A DNA stretch of 64,000 nt from an uncultured Clostridium sp. GTDB lineage: Bacteria > Bacillota > Clostridia > Peptostreptococcales > Peptostreptococcaceae. The position numbers and the translations under genes are program-made. Under the pieces are notes generated by a model that worked only from the letters and a program-made list of their open reading frames with translations, did not search any database and had not been told where the DNA came from. The stretch is taken from NCBI GenBank assembly GCA_945871955.1, contig CAMBXR010000006.1, forward strand, positions 1 to 64,000, written 5' to 3'. Below are positions 1 to 8,079 of this stretch, in pieces (the first letter of the stretch is position 1; every line of letters begins with the position of its first letter).

Positions 1-163
1 TATTTTTTGTCCGAAGTATATTCTATAAGGATAGTCGAAGTTTGTCAAGAGTAAACTTTTATAATCATATAAGAATTAGGTATATTAAAAAATAATACAA
101 CGATTATTACTATTAATAATGTAAAATAAATATGAGGGTGATTTAAGTAAAGGGGGACGTCTT

Positions 164-616
164 ATGACTAAAAAGTTTTATAATGAGAATTTATATCCTT
201 ATGTTAGAGAACTATTAGAGAAAAAAGGCGAGGCTATAATTACAGTGAAGGAAAAATCAATGTTACCTTTTATAAAAGATAATAAAGATCAGGTAATATT
301 AGAAAAAAAGGACTTTAATAGTCTAGATAAAGGGGAAATTATATTTTTTAAGTCGAGATGGGGAGATTATACAATAGGTAGAATTTATAGCAAATCAGAT
401 TTAGGTTACTTAACTATTGGTGATGGCAATTTAGAATTTGATGGATATGTAAGAAGTAAAGATGTATTGGCAGTAGTAAAGAAGATTGTAAAAATGGGAA
501 AGCAAATCGACTGTGATTCTTATTTTTGGAAAATAATTTTCAATATATGGATGAAGTTACTTCCTATGAGAGAATATTTACTCAAAATCTATAATTTGAA
601 AAAATTACTATTATAA
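164..616 (+). CDS. S24/S26 (signal-peptidase-fold) family protein
   Basis: A 150-residue protein with the S24/S26 serine-peptidase fold signature. The segment KEKSMLPFI (about residues 30-38) contains the Ser-Met-x-Pro box that carries the nucleophile in type I signal peptidases and LexA-like proteins, and TIGDGN (about residues 85-90) resembles the conserved GD(G)N box. The residue aligned with the usual catalytic Lys (in TIGRIY, about residues 69-74) appears to be Gly, so peptidase activity is doubtful. The C-terminal third is hydrophobic and basic, perhaps membrane-associated. The ATG follows a strong AAGGGGG site. Such proteins often sit beside PqqD-like proteins in peptide-maturation loci, and two PqqD genes lie 1-2 kb downstream. 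The family call is good; the activity is not known. Confidence 0.72.
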   Translation: MTKKFYNENLYPYVRELLEKKGEAIITVKEKSMLPFIKDNKDQVILEKKDFNSLDKGEIIFFKSRWGDYTIGRIYSKSDLGYLTIGDGNLEFDGYVRSKDVLAVVKKIVKMGKQIDCDSYFWKIIFNIWMKLLPMREYLLKIYNLKKLLL

Positions 617-693
617 GATAAAATAAAACTGTTAAATTAAATAAAATTTTTAAGACGTTTATTAGAGAGAATGGGAAATAAGGAGAGAATGTT

Positions 694-1542
694 TTGAGGA
701 AAATACTTACAATTATAATATCTGCTATTTTAATATGTTTAATTGGTTTGGGCATTATAGGATATTATGTAGAAAAAGATAAATTATCAGAAGCTGAAAA
801 AGACAAAATAGAAGAACAAGTTAAACAAGAAGAAAAAGAAGAAGAAAAATTAACTATAGATGTAAATAAATTAGATATAAATCAAATAGAAGGATATACA
901 CCTGGACAAAATTTATTAAATGAAAACGACTTACAAGATAATACTGAAGGTGTAACTGTTGGAGGGATAAGTCTTCCTTATAGTATTCCATATAAAAATA
1001 TGGAGATTGTAAGTATTGGTGAGTATAATGGTAAATTTATAGAAGATGGCAGCGATGATAACAAGGATAATGTCTTAGCCATGGTTATTAAAAATACTTC
1101 TGATGAAGTTATAGATTATGGCGAAATAAAAATAAGAATAAGAGGAACAAATAAAACTATAAAATTTATAGTTACTAATTTAAAACCAGGTGCATCTGCT
1201 GTTGTGATGGAATCAACTGGAGAAGTAGAATTTAATATGGAAGATAAATACATATATATAAATTCAAAAGTTAATACTGTGGAAAATATGTCTTTGATGG
1301 AAGACAAAGTAGATGTAACTACAAATAATAAGAAAATAACAGTAAAAAATTTAAGTGATGAAAATTTAAGCGAAGTTTATGTATACTATAAAACTGTTGC
1401 GGATGGTAATTGTTATTTAGGTGGTATTACTTATCGTGCAAAATTTGAAAATACAAAGAAGAATAAAAGTGTAACTTCTAATACTGTACATTTTTCAAAT
1501 ACAAATTGTGAAATAGTAAAAATAGAATGTGTTTTAGAATAA
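694..1542 (+). CDS. Membrane-anchored protein, unknown function
   Basis: A 282-residue protein starting at TTG, supported by an AAGGAG site 9 bases upstream. One hydrophobic helix lies at about residues 4-26. It is followed by a charged Glu/Lys-rich linker (about residues 30-55) and then an extracytoplasmic part rich in beta-strand-like, Asn/Ser/Thr-containing sequence. This reads like a single-pass surface protein with one or two Ig-like domains. There is no lipobox Cys and no LPxTG motif. It sits between an S24/S26-like gene and two PqqD genes, but I see no direct functional link. I do not recognise the family. Confidence 0.6.
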   Translation: MRKILTIIISAILICLIGLGIIGYYVEKDKLSEAEKDKIEEQVKQEEKEEEKLTIDVNKLDINQIEGYTPGQNLLNENDLQDNTEGVTVGGISLPYSIPYKNMEIVSIGEYNGKFIEDGSDDNKDNVLAMVIKNTSDEVIDYGEIKIRIRGTNKTIKFIVTNLKPGASAVVMESTGEVEFNMEDKYIYINSKVNTVENMSLMEDKVDVTTNNKKITVKNLSDENLSEVYVYYKTVADGNCYLGGITYRAKFENTKKNKSVTSNTVHFSNTNCEIVKIECVLE

Positions 1543-1694
1543 TAATCAACAAATGGAAATAAATTACTTTGAAGAAAAATTCACATTGTTCATGTTGACT
1601 TTAAACTTAACCTAAATTAGAATTTAACTGATGGTTATTTTTCACTAATAAATATATTAAGATGGTGAAAAGTTTGATTTATAGGGGAGGAATT

Positions 1695-1955
1695 ATGGAA
1701 ATTAAAAAAGATTTCAATCTGCGTAAATTTGCTGGAGAGTACATTCTTATGCCCAAAAACACATCGGAAGAAGGATATGATAGACCGATTAGCCTAAATG
1801 AAGTGGAAGCTTTAGTTTGGAGAAATTTAGAATATTGTGAAAATGAAGAAGAAATTTTATCTTTAATTACAAACACATATATGATTAAAAAATCAGATGC
1901 TAGAAAAGATCTAAATGTTTTCTTAAGACAATTAGAAGAGGCGGACATAATATAA
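1695..1955 (+). CDS. PqqD family protein (copy 1)
   Basis: An 86-residue PqqD-like protein (RiPP recognition element fold). Visible features are the N-terminal strand region EIKKDFNLRKFAGEY, a central LNEVEALVWRNLE helix and a C-terminal FLRQLEEADII helix. Proteins of this fold bind peptide leaders and present them to maturation enzymes such as radical SAM proteins. I chose the ATG at 1695 rather than the upstream start at 1662 because a GGGGAGG site lies 6 bases before it and the family begins near here. It is paralogous to the next gene, sharing the same length and KKxFxLR/GExxLxP pattern. No radical SAM partner or precursor peptide is visible within 10 kb downstream; the left side is cut. 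Confidence 0.85.
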   Translation: MEIKKDFNLRKFAGEYILMPKNTSEEGYDRPISLNEVEALVWRNLEYCENEEEILSLITNTYMIKKSDARKDLNVFLRQLEEADII

Positions 1956-1982
1956 TTATTTTATTTATAAATAATATATATA

Positions 1983-2025
1983 AAAGATAGGAATATTGAA
2001 ATTAATTCATTTCCTATCTTTTTTT
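1983..2025 (+). terminator. Rho-independent terminator after PqqD copy 1
   Basis: An 11-bp perfect stem (AAAGATAGGAA with TTCCTATCTTT) is followed by a T run. It separates the two PqqD genes into different transcripts. Confidence 0.88.
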
Positions 2026-2055
2026 AGTTTGTAATTAATTTGAATGGTAAATATG

Positions 2056-2084
2056 TTGACATCAGTATAAAAATAATATACTAT
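2056..2084 (+). promoter_or_regulatory. Sigma-A-type promoter for PqqD copy 2
   Basis: TTGACA, a 17-base spacer, then TACTAT, about 70 bases upstream of the second PqqD start. With the terminator just before it, this gives the second copy its own transcription unit. Confidence 0.7.
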
Positions 2085-2156
2085 TTATAGAATATAAATA
2101 TATATTTAACAAAGTTACTACTTTTGGGGAAGTTGTGATTTTAAGGGGGAAAAATT

Positions 2157-2417
2157 ATGAAAATAAAAAAAGAATTTGAGTTGAGGAATGTTTGTGGAGA
2201 GCAGACACTAGTTCCAGTTGGGGATACAGCTACAACATTTAAGGGATTGATAACAATAAATAATATAGGGCATTTTATATGGGAAAATCTTGAAAAAGTT
2301 GATACTGAAGAAGAAATCGTTTCCATGATAGTGGATAAATACAAATTAGATCCAAATGAAGCTAAAAATGATGTAGATGATTTTCTGAAGTATTTAAGAA
2401 ATGTGGATATAATTTAA
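2157..2417 (+). CDS. PqqD family protein (copy 2)
   Basis: An 86-residue PqqD-like protein, the same length as the gene 200 bases upstream and clearly paralogous: KIKKEFELRNVCGEQTLVP at the N terminus, INNIGHFIWENLE in the middle and FLKYLRNVDII at the end. It is expected to act as a leader-peptide-binding chaperone domain, though stand-alone copies exist with no known RiPP. The start follows an AAGGGGG site. It has its own promoter and terminator, so the two copies may be expressed under different conditions. Confidence 0.87.
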   Translation: MKIKKEFELRNVCGEQTLVPVGDTATTFKGLITINNIGHFIWENLEKVDTEEEIVSMIVDKYKLDPNEAKNDVDDFLKYLRNVDII

Positions 2418-2437
2418 TATGATTAGAATTAGATAGA

Positions 2438-2474
2438 AAAAAGTTGTCTATAAATAAATAGAACAACTTTTTTT
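2438..2474 (+). terminator. Rho-independent terminator after PqqD copy 2
   Basis: The stem AAAGTTGT pairs with ACAACTTT across an AT-rich loop and is followed by a T run. Confidence 0.82.
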
Positions 2475-2605
2475 ATGCTTAAATTTAAGGAATATATTAG
2501 ATAAATGTTATACTTGTTTTGTTGATTTAAGAATAAAATTATGGTATTTTAGGATATAGTGACATGAAAAATAAATAAAACTAAAAAGAAGAAGGAATGG
2601 AACTT

Positions 2606-3649
2606 ATGGACAAATATATTAGTAACAAAATTAAAAATATGTCTTTGATTATGACTTTCTTCGTTGTTATACTTCATTCAAACAACTTAGAGAATTCAGC
2701 AGTATTTAATATAAATACATTAATACAGAATTTTATAGGCCAAGGAATAGTTAGAATAGCGGTGCCTATGTTCTTTTTAATTTCGGGATATTTGTTCTTT
2801 TACAAATTTAAACCGTCAACAGAAGCTTTTTTAAGAAAATTCAAAAAGAGATTTAAGAGTTTGTTTATACCTTATTTTATATGGTGTACAGGATGGCTTG
2901 TAATTCTATACGTAGTAGAACTTACTGCTTTTGGTAGAGCAATGTTTTCTGATAGAATAGTTGCTGATTATAATGCAGTAGAATTATTTAAAAATACTTA
3001 TATTTATCCTTTACCATATCAATTCTGGTATATAAGAGCGTTAATGTTAAATGTAGTTATTTCACCAATAATTTATTATGTTATATCAAAACTAAAAGAT
3101 AAAGCTTTACCGGTAATCTTAGTATTTTGGTTCTTTGATGTAATTTATTATCCTATATTAATGTTTGCTGTAGGTGCATGTTTTGCAATAGGAGACTTTG
3201 ACTTACACTTTGATGAATATAAAAATAAAGGATATTTATTTGGAATAGGATATTTTCTAGCAATAATTCTAAAAACTGTGTTAATTTATATGCCAAAACT
3301 TACACACTATGACTATATATTATTATTAGCAGAAAATCTAATAATACTATGTGGTGTGCCATTTGCTTGGTTTGTATATGATGTAATAGGAGAAAGATTT
3401 AAAAATAAGTTTGATTTAGGAAAAGAAATGAAACTGGCTAAATACGGAATATTTATTTATTTCTTCCATATACCTTTACAATCAATAATCAAGAAATTAT
3501 GGTTTAAAGTAATGCCAATAAGCAATATAAGTAGTTTAATCATATTCTTTGTGGCACCAATAATAACCATAATAATATGTGCATGTGTTGCCATATTCAT
3601 GAGAAAATATATGACAAAAATATATATGATATTAACTGGTGGTAGATAG
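2606..3649 (+). CDS. Acyltransferase 3 family integral membrane protein
   Basis: About 347 residues with roughly ten hydrophobic segments. The N-terminal helix carries a FFVVILHSNN motif, and a membrane region with WYIRALM follows. Both fit the acyltransferase-3 (OafA/NRG-4-like) family, whose members move acyl groups onto extracellular sugars or other surface molecules. The conserved His in the first membrane helix is present. Two in-frame ATGs exist, at 2597 and 2606. The AAGGA site ends directly against the first, so the second (9 bases away) is the likelier start. The acceptor substrate cannot be told. A terminator follows. Confidence 0.78.
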   Translation: MDKYISNKIKNMSLIMTFFVVILHSNNLENSAVFNINTLIQNFIGQGIVRIAVPMFFLISGYLFFYKFKPSTEAFLRKFKKRFKSLFIPYFIWCTGWLVILYVVELTAFGRAMFSDRIVADYNAVELFKNTYIYPLPYQFWYIRALMLNVVISPIIYYVISKLKDKALPVILVFWFFDVIYYPILMFAVGACFAIGDFDLHFDEYKNKGYLFGIGYFLAIILKTVLIYMPKLTHYDYILLLAENLIILCGVPFAWFVYDVIGERFKNKFDLGKEMKLAKYGIFIYFFHIPLQSIIKKLWFKVMPISNISSLIIFFVAPIITIIICACVAIFMRKYMTKIYMILTGGR

Positions 3650-3657
3650 TCCATATT

Positions 3658-3689
3658 AAAAGATCTGCATTTTATGCAGGTCTTTTTTT
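3658..3689 (+). terminator. Rho-independent terminator after acyltransferase gene
   Basis: The stem AGATCTGCAT pairs with ATGCAGGTCT (one T-G pair), has a three-base loop and is followed by seven Ts. Confidence 0.88.
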
Positions 3690-3769
3690 AGATTTTTAAG
3701 GTTAAATTAAGATTTAGGGGAAAAGTAATAACAATCAAAAGTACTTTTGTAAACTAAAGGAGGTATAAA

Positions 3770-4111
3770 ATGAATAAAAATAAGAAGTTAATAGCATTAT
3801 TAATTACACCGGTAATTATACTATGTACAAGTGGTTTAAAAGTTAGTGCAATGGATCACCAACACCGCTGTCCAAGGAATGGCTCTTTGAGAGAAAGTGT
3901 AGATGAATTAAAAGAAAATGGAACTTTAACGGAAGATGATGTAAAAAACATCCATTCTTATATGATCAAGGATAGACAAGCTAAAGAGAAAGAAATGAAA
4001 GATAAGATATATAATATGGAATGTGAAAAAATCGACAAAATGGTGTCAGAAAAAGTGATTACTAAAGAAAAGGGAGAAAAACTTAAAGCTGCTGTTAAAG
4101 CAAATCTATAA
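3770..4111 (+). CDS. Small secreted protein, DUF2680-like
   Basis: A 113-residue protein with a clear Sec signal peptide: a basic start MNKNKK, a hydrophobic core and likely cleavage after KVSA at about residue 27. The mature part starts MDHQHRCPRNG and has a helical, highly charged body with two 'xxGTLTEDDVKN' / 'EKVITKEKGEKL'-like helix-turn units, a pattern seen in DUF2680 (YckD-like) secreted proteins. Function is unknown. An AAAGGAGG site precedes the ATG. The His/Cys at the mature N terminus might bind metal, but nothing firm supports that. Confidence 0.62.
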   Translation: MNKNKKLIALLITPVIILCTSGLKVSAMDHQHRCPRNGSLRESVDELKENGTLTEDDVKNIHSYMIKDRQAKEKEMKDKIYNMECEKIDKMVSEKVITKEKGEKLKAAVKANL

Positions 4112-4116
4112 GAGTA

Positions 4117-4152
4117 AAGCCTGATACTGATAATTCAGAATCAGGCTTATTA
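4117..4152 (+). terminator. Likely terminator hairpin before dprA
   Basis: A 9-bp perfect stem, AAGCCTGAT with ATCAGGCTT, with a weak T tract. It lies only 37 bases before the dprA start. Confidence 0.65.
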
Positions 4153-4188
4153 AAATGGGAAATATATTATTGAGGAGTGTATAAGAAT

Positions 4189-5151
4189 ATGTTCAATACT
4201 AGATTAATATTAACTTTATTAAGTATAAAGGGAATTGGAAGAGTTACAGTAAACAATCTTATAAAATATAAATTACCAGATGATTTAGATGAAATAAGTA
4301 TATTAAATTTTTTAAGGGAATCTAAATATAAAGTAAAAAGACTTCCCAAAGTAGCTATAGAAGATATAATTGCAGCAAAAAATAAATGTGAAAATATAAT
4401 TTTAAAATGCAAAGAAGAAAATATAAAAATAATAACAATATTAGATAAAGAGTTTCCTTTAAGACTAAAAATAATTAATCAAAATCCCGTATTAATTTAT
4501 TATAAAGGACATTTATCTTGTTTAAATAAAAATAAATCAATAGCTTTAATAGGCACAAGAGTACCAACATATTATGGAGAAAAAGTATCATACAAACTAG
4601 GCAAAATACTGTCTCAAAAGGGTTTTGTTGTAATAAGTGGTTTGGCGCTTGGATGTGATACATTTGCCCATAGAGGGTGTTTAGATGCAAAGGGCAATAC
4701 AATAGCAGTGATGCCTTGTGGTTTAAATATTGTTTATCCATATCAAAATAAAGAATTATATAAAAGAATAATAGATAATGGTGGTTGTATTATTAGTGAA
4801 TATGCTCCTAATCAAAATGTATCTAAAAATCAATTTGTAGAAAGAGATAGACTGCAAAGTGCTCTAAGTTGTGGAGTTATAGTTGTGGAATCTACAATAA
4901 ACAGTGGGGCTATGCATACTGTAAATTTTGCCATTAATCAAAATAAAATAATAGGCTGTTATAAACCTAGTGAAAAGTATAATAAGGAAAGATCTGTTGA
5001 AGGAAATTTATACTTATTAAAAAATAAAAGTATATATACTATTTCTAATTTAGAATCACTAAATAAATTTATTCTAAAATTGGAAGAAGAATTGGACTAT
5101 GAGAACTTTATGTTTATAGAAAAAAGTACTCAACTTAAATTTATAATATAA
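4189..5151 (+). CDS. dprA: DNA-processing protein DprA/Smf, short form
   Basis: A 320-residue DprA-type protein. DprA loads RecA onto incoming single-stranded DNA during transformation. An N-terminal helix-hairpin-helix (IKGIGRVTVNNLI) precedes a Rossmann-like domain with IALIGTRVPTYYG, VISGLALGCDTFAHRG and INSGAMHTVNFA. The protein ends soon after this domain and has no obvious C-terminal winged helix, which many DprA proteins carry. The usual G-x-D of the SG(M/L)A(R/L)GxD motif is present as GCD. I prefer the ATG at 4189 over the GTG at 4177 because a TGAGGAG site lies 11 bases before the ATG and overlaps the GTG. It stands alone, away from topA/rnhB, so it may be a second, divergent copy. 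Confidence 0.85.
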   Translation: MFNTRLILTLLSIKGIGRVTVNNLIKYKLPDDLDEISILNFLRESKYKVKRLPKVAIEDIIAAKNKCENIILKCKEENIKIITILDKEFPLRLKIINQNPVLIYYKGHLSCLNKNKSIALIGTRVPTYYGEKVSYKLGKILSQKGFVVISGLALGCDTFAHRGCLDAKGNTIAVMPCGLNIVYPYQNKELYKRIIDNGGCIISEYAPNQNVSKNQFVERDRLQSALSCGVIVVESTINSGAMHTVNFAINQNKIIGCYKPSEKYNKERSVEGNLYLLKNKSIYTISNLESLNKFILKLEEELDYENFMFIEKSTQLKFII

Positions 5152-5241
5152 AATAAATTTTACAAACATTGATTGCACTATGAACTATTATTTTACTCTA
5201 CTCATAAAATATTGTAAAAATATTTATTACGGGGTGGAGAT

Positions 5242-6090
5242 ATGAGAAAACATAAAAGACAGCAAGTTCAAGATGAAAATATAAAATATACTCTTGCCAA
5301 TTTAAATTTAAGAGATGCAAAATCAACTGAGGCGAAGGTTCTTACAGTAATACCATCAGGCTCAAAAGTTCAAGTGGTGGATGCAGAAGAGGATTGGTAT
5401 GAAGTTATTTATAATGGAATACAGGGGTATGTTTATAATCAATATTTATCAAAAACAAAATACACATGGACAAATGCAGCATTAAGACCATTTGCAGATG
5501 CTACTACAAATCCAATTGAAGAACTTCCTCCTAAATCTAAAGTTCAAGTTTTAGGTACAGTTGGAGATTGGAGTCGTGTTATTTATAACGACCAAGAAGG
5601 CTATATTTTTAGTGTTTTATTATCTGATGATGGTAACCAACCTTATGAATATGATTTTCAATACTTCAACACAGATATGGTTAGATTTGTAAATGACAAC
5701 AATATAAAAAGTCCTACTAATAACTTGATTACTACTAATTTACAAAATAGACTTACTTATATTTTTGTAAAAGGTGAAAACAATAATTGGGAATTGCTTT
5801 ATGAATGGAGTTGCACAGTTGGTAAACCAAGTACTCCGACTATTATAGGAACTTTTTATGTAAGTGGTAGAAAACCATACTTTGGAACTGATAATTATAG
5901 AGTAAAATATGCCACAAGAATAAAGGGAAGTTATTATTATCATTCAATTTTATTTAATGCAGCTGGAACAGAAATAATTAATGATACATTGGGAGAAGCT
6001 TTAAGTCATGGATGTATAAGATTGGCTGTGGAAAATGCTCAGTGGATTTATGACAATGTGTTAGATGCTACAGCAATAGTTATATTTTAA
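5242..6090 (+). CDS. SH3-domain L,D-transpeptidase (YkuD family)
   Basis: A 282-residue protein with two bacterial SH3 repeats (about residues 15-70 and 75-130) and a C-terminal YkuD L,D-transpeptidase domain. The catalytic motif LSHGCIRLA (about residues 253-261) holds the nucleophilic Cys and preceding His. Such enzymes make 3-3 peptidoglycan crosslinks or attach proteins to the wall, and SH3 domains bind the wall. The start has a GGGGTGGAG site, yet the first 15 residues (MRKHKRQQVQ...) are hydrophilic and no signal peptide is visible in any upstream frame. Either it is exported by another route, acts in a spore or mother-cell setting, or the signal was lost. Confidence 0.85.
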   Translation: MRKHKRQQVQDENIKYTLANLNLRDAKSTEAKVLTVIPSGSKVQVVDAEEDWYEVIYNGIQGYVYNQYLSKTKYTWTNAALRPFADATTNPIEELPPKSKVQVLGTVGDWSRVIYNDQEGYIFSVLLSDDGNQPYEYDFQYFNTDMVRFVNDNNIKSPTNNLITTNLQNRLTYIFVKGENNNWELLYEWSCTVGKPSTPTIIGTFYVSGRKPYFGTDNYRVKYATRIKGSYYYHSILFNAAGTEIINDTLGEALSHGCIRLAVENAQWIYDNVLDATAIVIF

Positions 6091-6094
6091 TTTG

Positions 6095-6130
6095 AAAATA
6101 AGGTTAGGATTGATTCCTGCCTTATTTTTT
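6095..6130 (+). terminator. Terminator after L,D-transpeptidase gene
   Basis: AAAATAAGG pairs with CCTTATTTT around an inner AGGA/TCCT stem, followed by Ts. It overlaps the conserved-looking upstream extension of the next gene. Confidence 0.82.
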
Positions 6131-6192
6131 ACATAAAAAAAGAGCAGATTAACTGCTTTTCATACGTTGACAAAAATATATCTTCTAAGGAT

Positions 6193-6519
6193 GTGGAGGA
6201 AGTTATTAAATCCAGAGGATATAGTTTAAAAACTTATGGCCGTATAGATCTTAATATGGATATTACTAAAAAACTTATAAAAAAATTATATACATCTCCA
6301 TATACACAAAAAGATGACTATGTGGAGTTAATAAATGATTTACAGGATATTTTTTATTATTTAAAAAATGAAACTTTGGATGAAATAAGTGATAATGAGA
6401 TTATTGACATAATAAGTGAGTTTTATGAAAAATCTAGTGGAAGAATTGATCATGTTCAGAATCTAGCAGAAAAATTTGGCGAAGATTATAGATGGAATAG
6501 GGAGAGTAGAAATGAATAA
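6193..6519 (+). CDS. DUF6323 family protein; N-terminal start unclear
   Basis: The reading frame gives 108 residues from a GTG at 6193. The core IKSRGYSLKTYGRIDLNM and the following NETLDEISDNEIIDI match what I recall of DUF6323, which is regularly paired with DUF6179 as here. Oddly, the open frame continues upstream to 6091, and the residues just before the GTG (KKEQINCFSYVDKNISSKD) look like real family sequence, but that stretch has no ATG, GTG or TTG. The GTG has only a poor AAGG site 2 bases away. Either a rare ATA/ATT start is used, the gene has lost its start, or the short form is made. The last eight bases overlap the next gene (ATGAATAA). Function is unknown. Confidence 0.68.
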   Translation: MEEVIKSRGYSLKTYGRIDLNMDITKKLIKKLYTSPYTQKDDYVELINDLQDIFYYLKNETLDEISDNEIIDIISEFYEKSSGRIDHVQNLAEKFGEDYRWNRESRNE

Positions 6520-7897
6520 TTTAAACTTTATTAATAAAGACTTTGACAGTGGAAATCTTTCTAAATATCAATTTGCAATTTCTTTAATTAAAGAATGTGT
6601 TAGGTGTGAAATCTTACCTGAAAATTTTTTATATACTGTACAGATTAAAATAGGAGAAATATTAAAAGAACTAATGATAAAGTTTACCAAGGGAGAAAGT
6701 AGTTCAGTTACTGTAGAGAAAGCAGAGAAGCTTATAATAGGAATTTGGTATACTATAGATGCTTATATGAATTCTTTGAATAATATAGAATTTAGTATTG
6801 AAGTTTTAAAAAATGAAGAAGTATCCCTTATGTATGAAAAGGGAAAAAATATTTTGAAAGAGGATTTTATTCACACTAAAAATCTATATGAAAAAGTTTT
6901 AGAAAATAAAGTTATTACACAGTTAACAGCTTACAATGATACATTGAAGGGAATTGAAGATTTTTTTAGATTATATAATCAGGATTTTGAGCCAGATGAA
7001 TGTGATGCCAATATAGATTACCCGCTGGCCTTTGATGATTGGAATGTTCAGGGACTTTATTATATGAAAAATTACCTATGGAATTTATATATGGAAAATG
7101 AAATATGTAATAAATTCGATAATAAAGAAATTAATTTAGTATTAAAGTCCTATGGAGATATTTATGAAATAGATTATAGAGATTTACTTGTGAATATTTT
7201 TGAAATAACTATGACAAATGCAATCTTTTCTAGGCTTTCTAATAATAACTCTTTAGAACTTAAAAATAAAGACTTTGAGACTTTAAATAATAATTTAAAA
7301 AATTTAAGTGAAAAACAAGTGAAAAATTTAATATCTTTAGTTGTAGATAAAATTATTGAAGATTATAAGCTTGGTGAATTTGAAAAAGAATATATGAAAA
7401 ACTATGAAAAAATACTTATAAAAAATACTCTATATGAACTTAAACGAGATAATTTAAGAAATCTAATTATTATAACAGATAATGTTAAGAAAAAGAAAAA
7501 TACTATTATGATAAATGAAGAAAATATATTAAAGGATGATGACTTTAAAGAAATCATAGAGGAAATTCTAGCAAGTGATAATATTTACGAAAAAATAAAT
7601 ATAGTAAAGAATAAAATAAATTCTATTAAAGATTATATCGATATGTTAAAAAGTAGTTGTTTCTTTGAAGATGAATATATACTTTTATTTATGTCTCTAA
7701 GTAATATGGAATTAGCCATTCTAGGTAAATATGTTTTTTATGGTGAGTATAGAATGGAAAAGCTTGATATAACAAAAACTCTTTCTAGGAAAATAGAAAC
7801 AAAATATGAATGGGAAAATTTTTACTTAGAATATTTAAAATCTTTAAATGAAGATAAATTGGAAAATGTGGAGATTTTAATAAATGAAAATTTATAG
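6512..7897 (+). CDS. DUF6179 family protein
   Basis: About 461 residues from the ATG at 6512, preceded by GGAGAG and overlapping the DUF6323 stop by eight bases, so the two are translationally coupled. The protein is acidic, helical and soluble. The segment FDDWNVQGLYYMKNYLWNL (about residues 170-188) is the part I recognise as typical of DUF6179, which is almost always found next to DUF6323 in Clostridia. There are no signal peptide, membrane segments or recognisable catalytic motif. The coupling suggests the two proteins form a complex. Function is unknown. I rejected the upstream start at 6476 because it lies deep in the preceding gene without a ribosome-binding site. Confidence 0.78.
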   Translation: MNNLNFINKDFDSGNLSKYQFAISLIKECVRCEILPENFLYTVQIKIGEILKELMIKFTKGESSSVTVEKAEKLIIGIWYTIDAYMNSLNNIEFSIEVLKNEEVSLMYEKGKNILKEDFIHTKNLYEKVLENKVITQLTAYNDTLKGIEDFFRLYNQDFEPDECDANIDYPLAFDDWNVQGLYYMKNYLWNLYMENEICNKFDNKEINLVLKSYGDIYEIDYRDLLVNIFEITMTNAIFSRLSNNNSLELKNKDFETLNNNLKNLSEKQVKNLISLVVDKIIEDYKLGEFEKEYMKNYEKILIKNTLYELKRDNLRNLIIITDNVKKKKNTIMINEENILKDDDFKEIIEEILASDNIYEKINIVKNKINSIKDYIDMLKSSCFFEDEYILLFMSLSNMELAILGKYVFYGEYRMEKLDITKTLSRKIETKYEWENFYLEYLKSLNEDKLENVEILINENL

Positions 7898-7965
7898 ATC
7901 TGTATAGAGAGATGAATTTATTGTTTTTTACCATATATAATAACAAAATAAATAATCAGTATTAT

Positions 7966-7994
7966 GAGGAATCACTTTATGTGATTTCTTTTTG
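7966..7994 (+). terminator. Terminator after DUF6179 gene
   Basis: A GGAATCAC/GTGATTTC stem with a five-base loop, followed by a T run. Confidence 0.8.
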
Positions 7995-7996
7995 TG

Positions 7997-8024
7997 TTGA
8001 CATTAAATAAAAATGTGCTACAAT
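7997..8024 (+). promoter_or_regulatory. Sigma-A-type promoter of degV (8080)
   Basis: TTGACA, a 16-base spacer, then TACAAT. The predicted transcription start falls at about 8030, just before the palindrome at 8036. Confidence 0.75.
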
Positions 8025-8035
8025 AATATTAATTA

Positions 8036-8051
8036 TCGGTCGGACGACCGA
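8036..8051. promoter_or_regulatory. Perfect 16-bp palindromic operator upstream of degV
   Basis: TCGGTCG-GA-CGACCGA is a perfect inverted repeat, strikingly GC-rich in an AT-rich intergenic region. It sits a few bases downstream of the expected transcription start. The form (7-bp arms, 2-base centre) is typical of TetR-family operators, and clostridial degV genes are often TetR-linked. No TetR gene lies in this window, so the regulator is inferred. Confidence 0.7.
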
Positions 8052-8079
8052 CTTATAAAATAAAAGGGAGTATACAATT

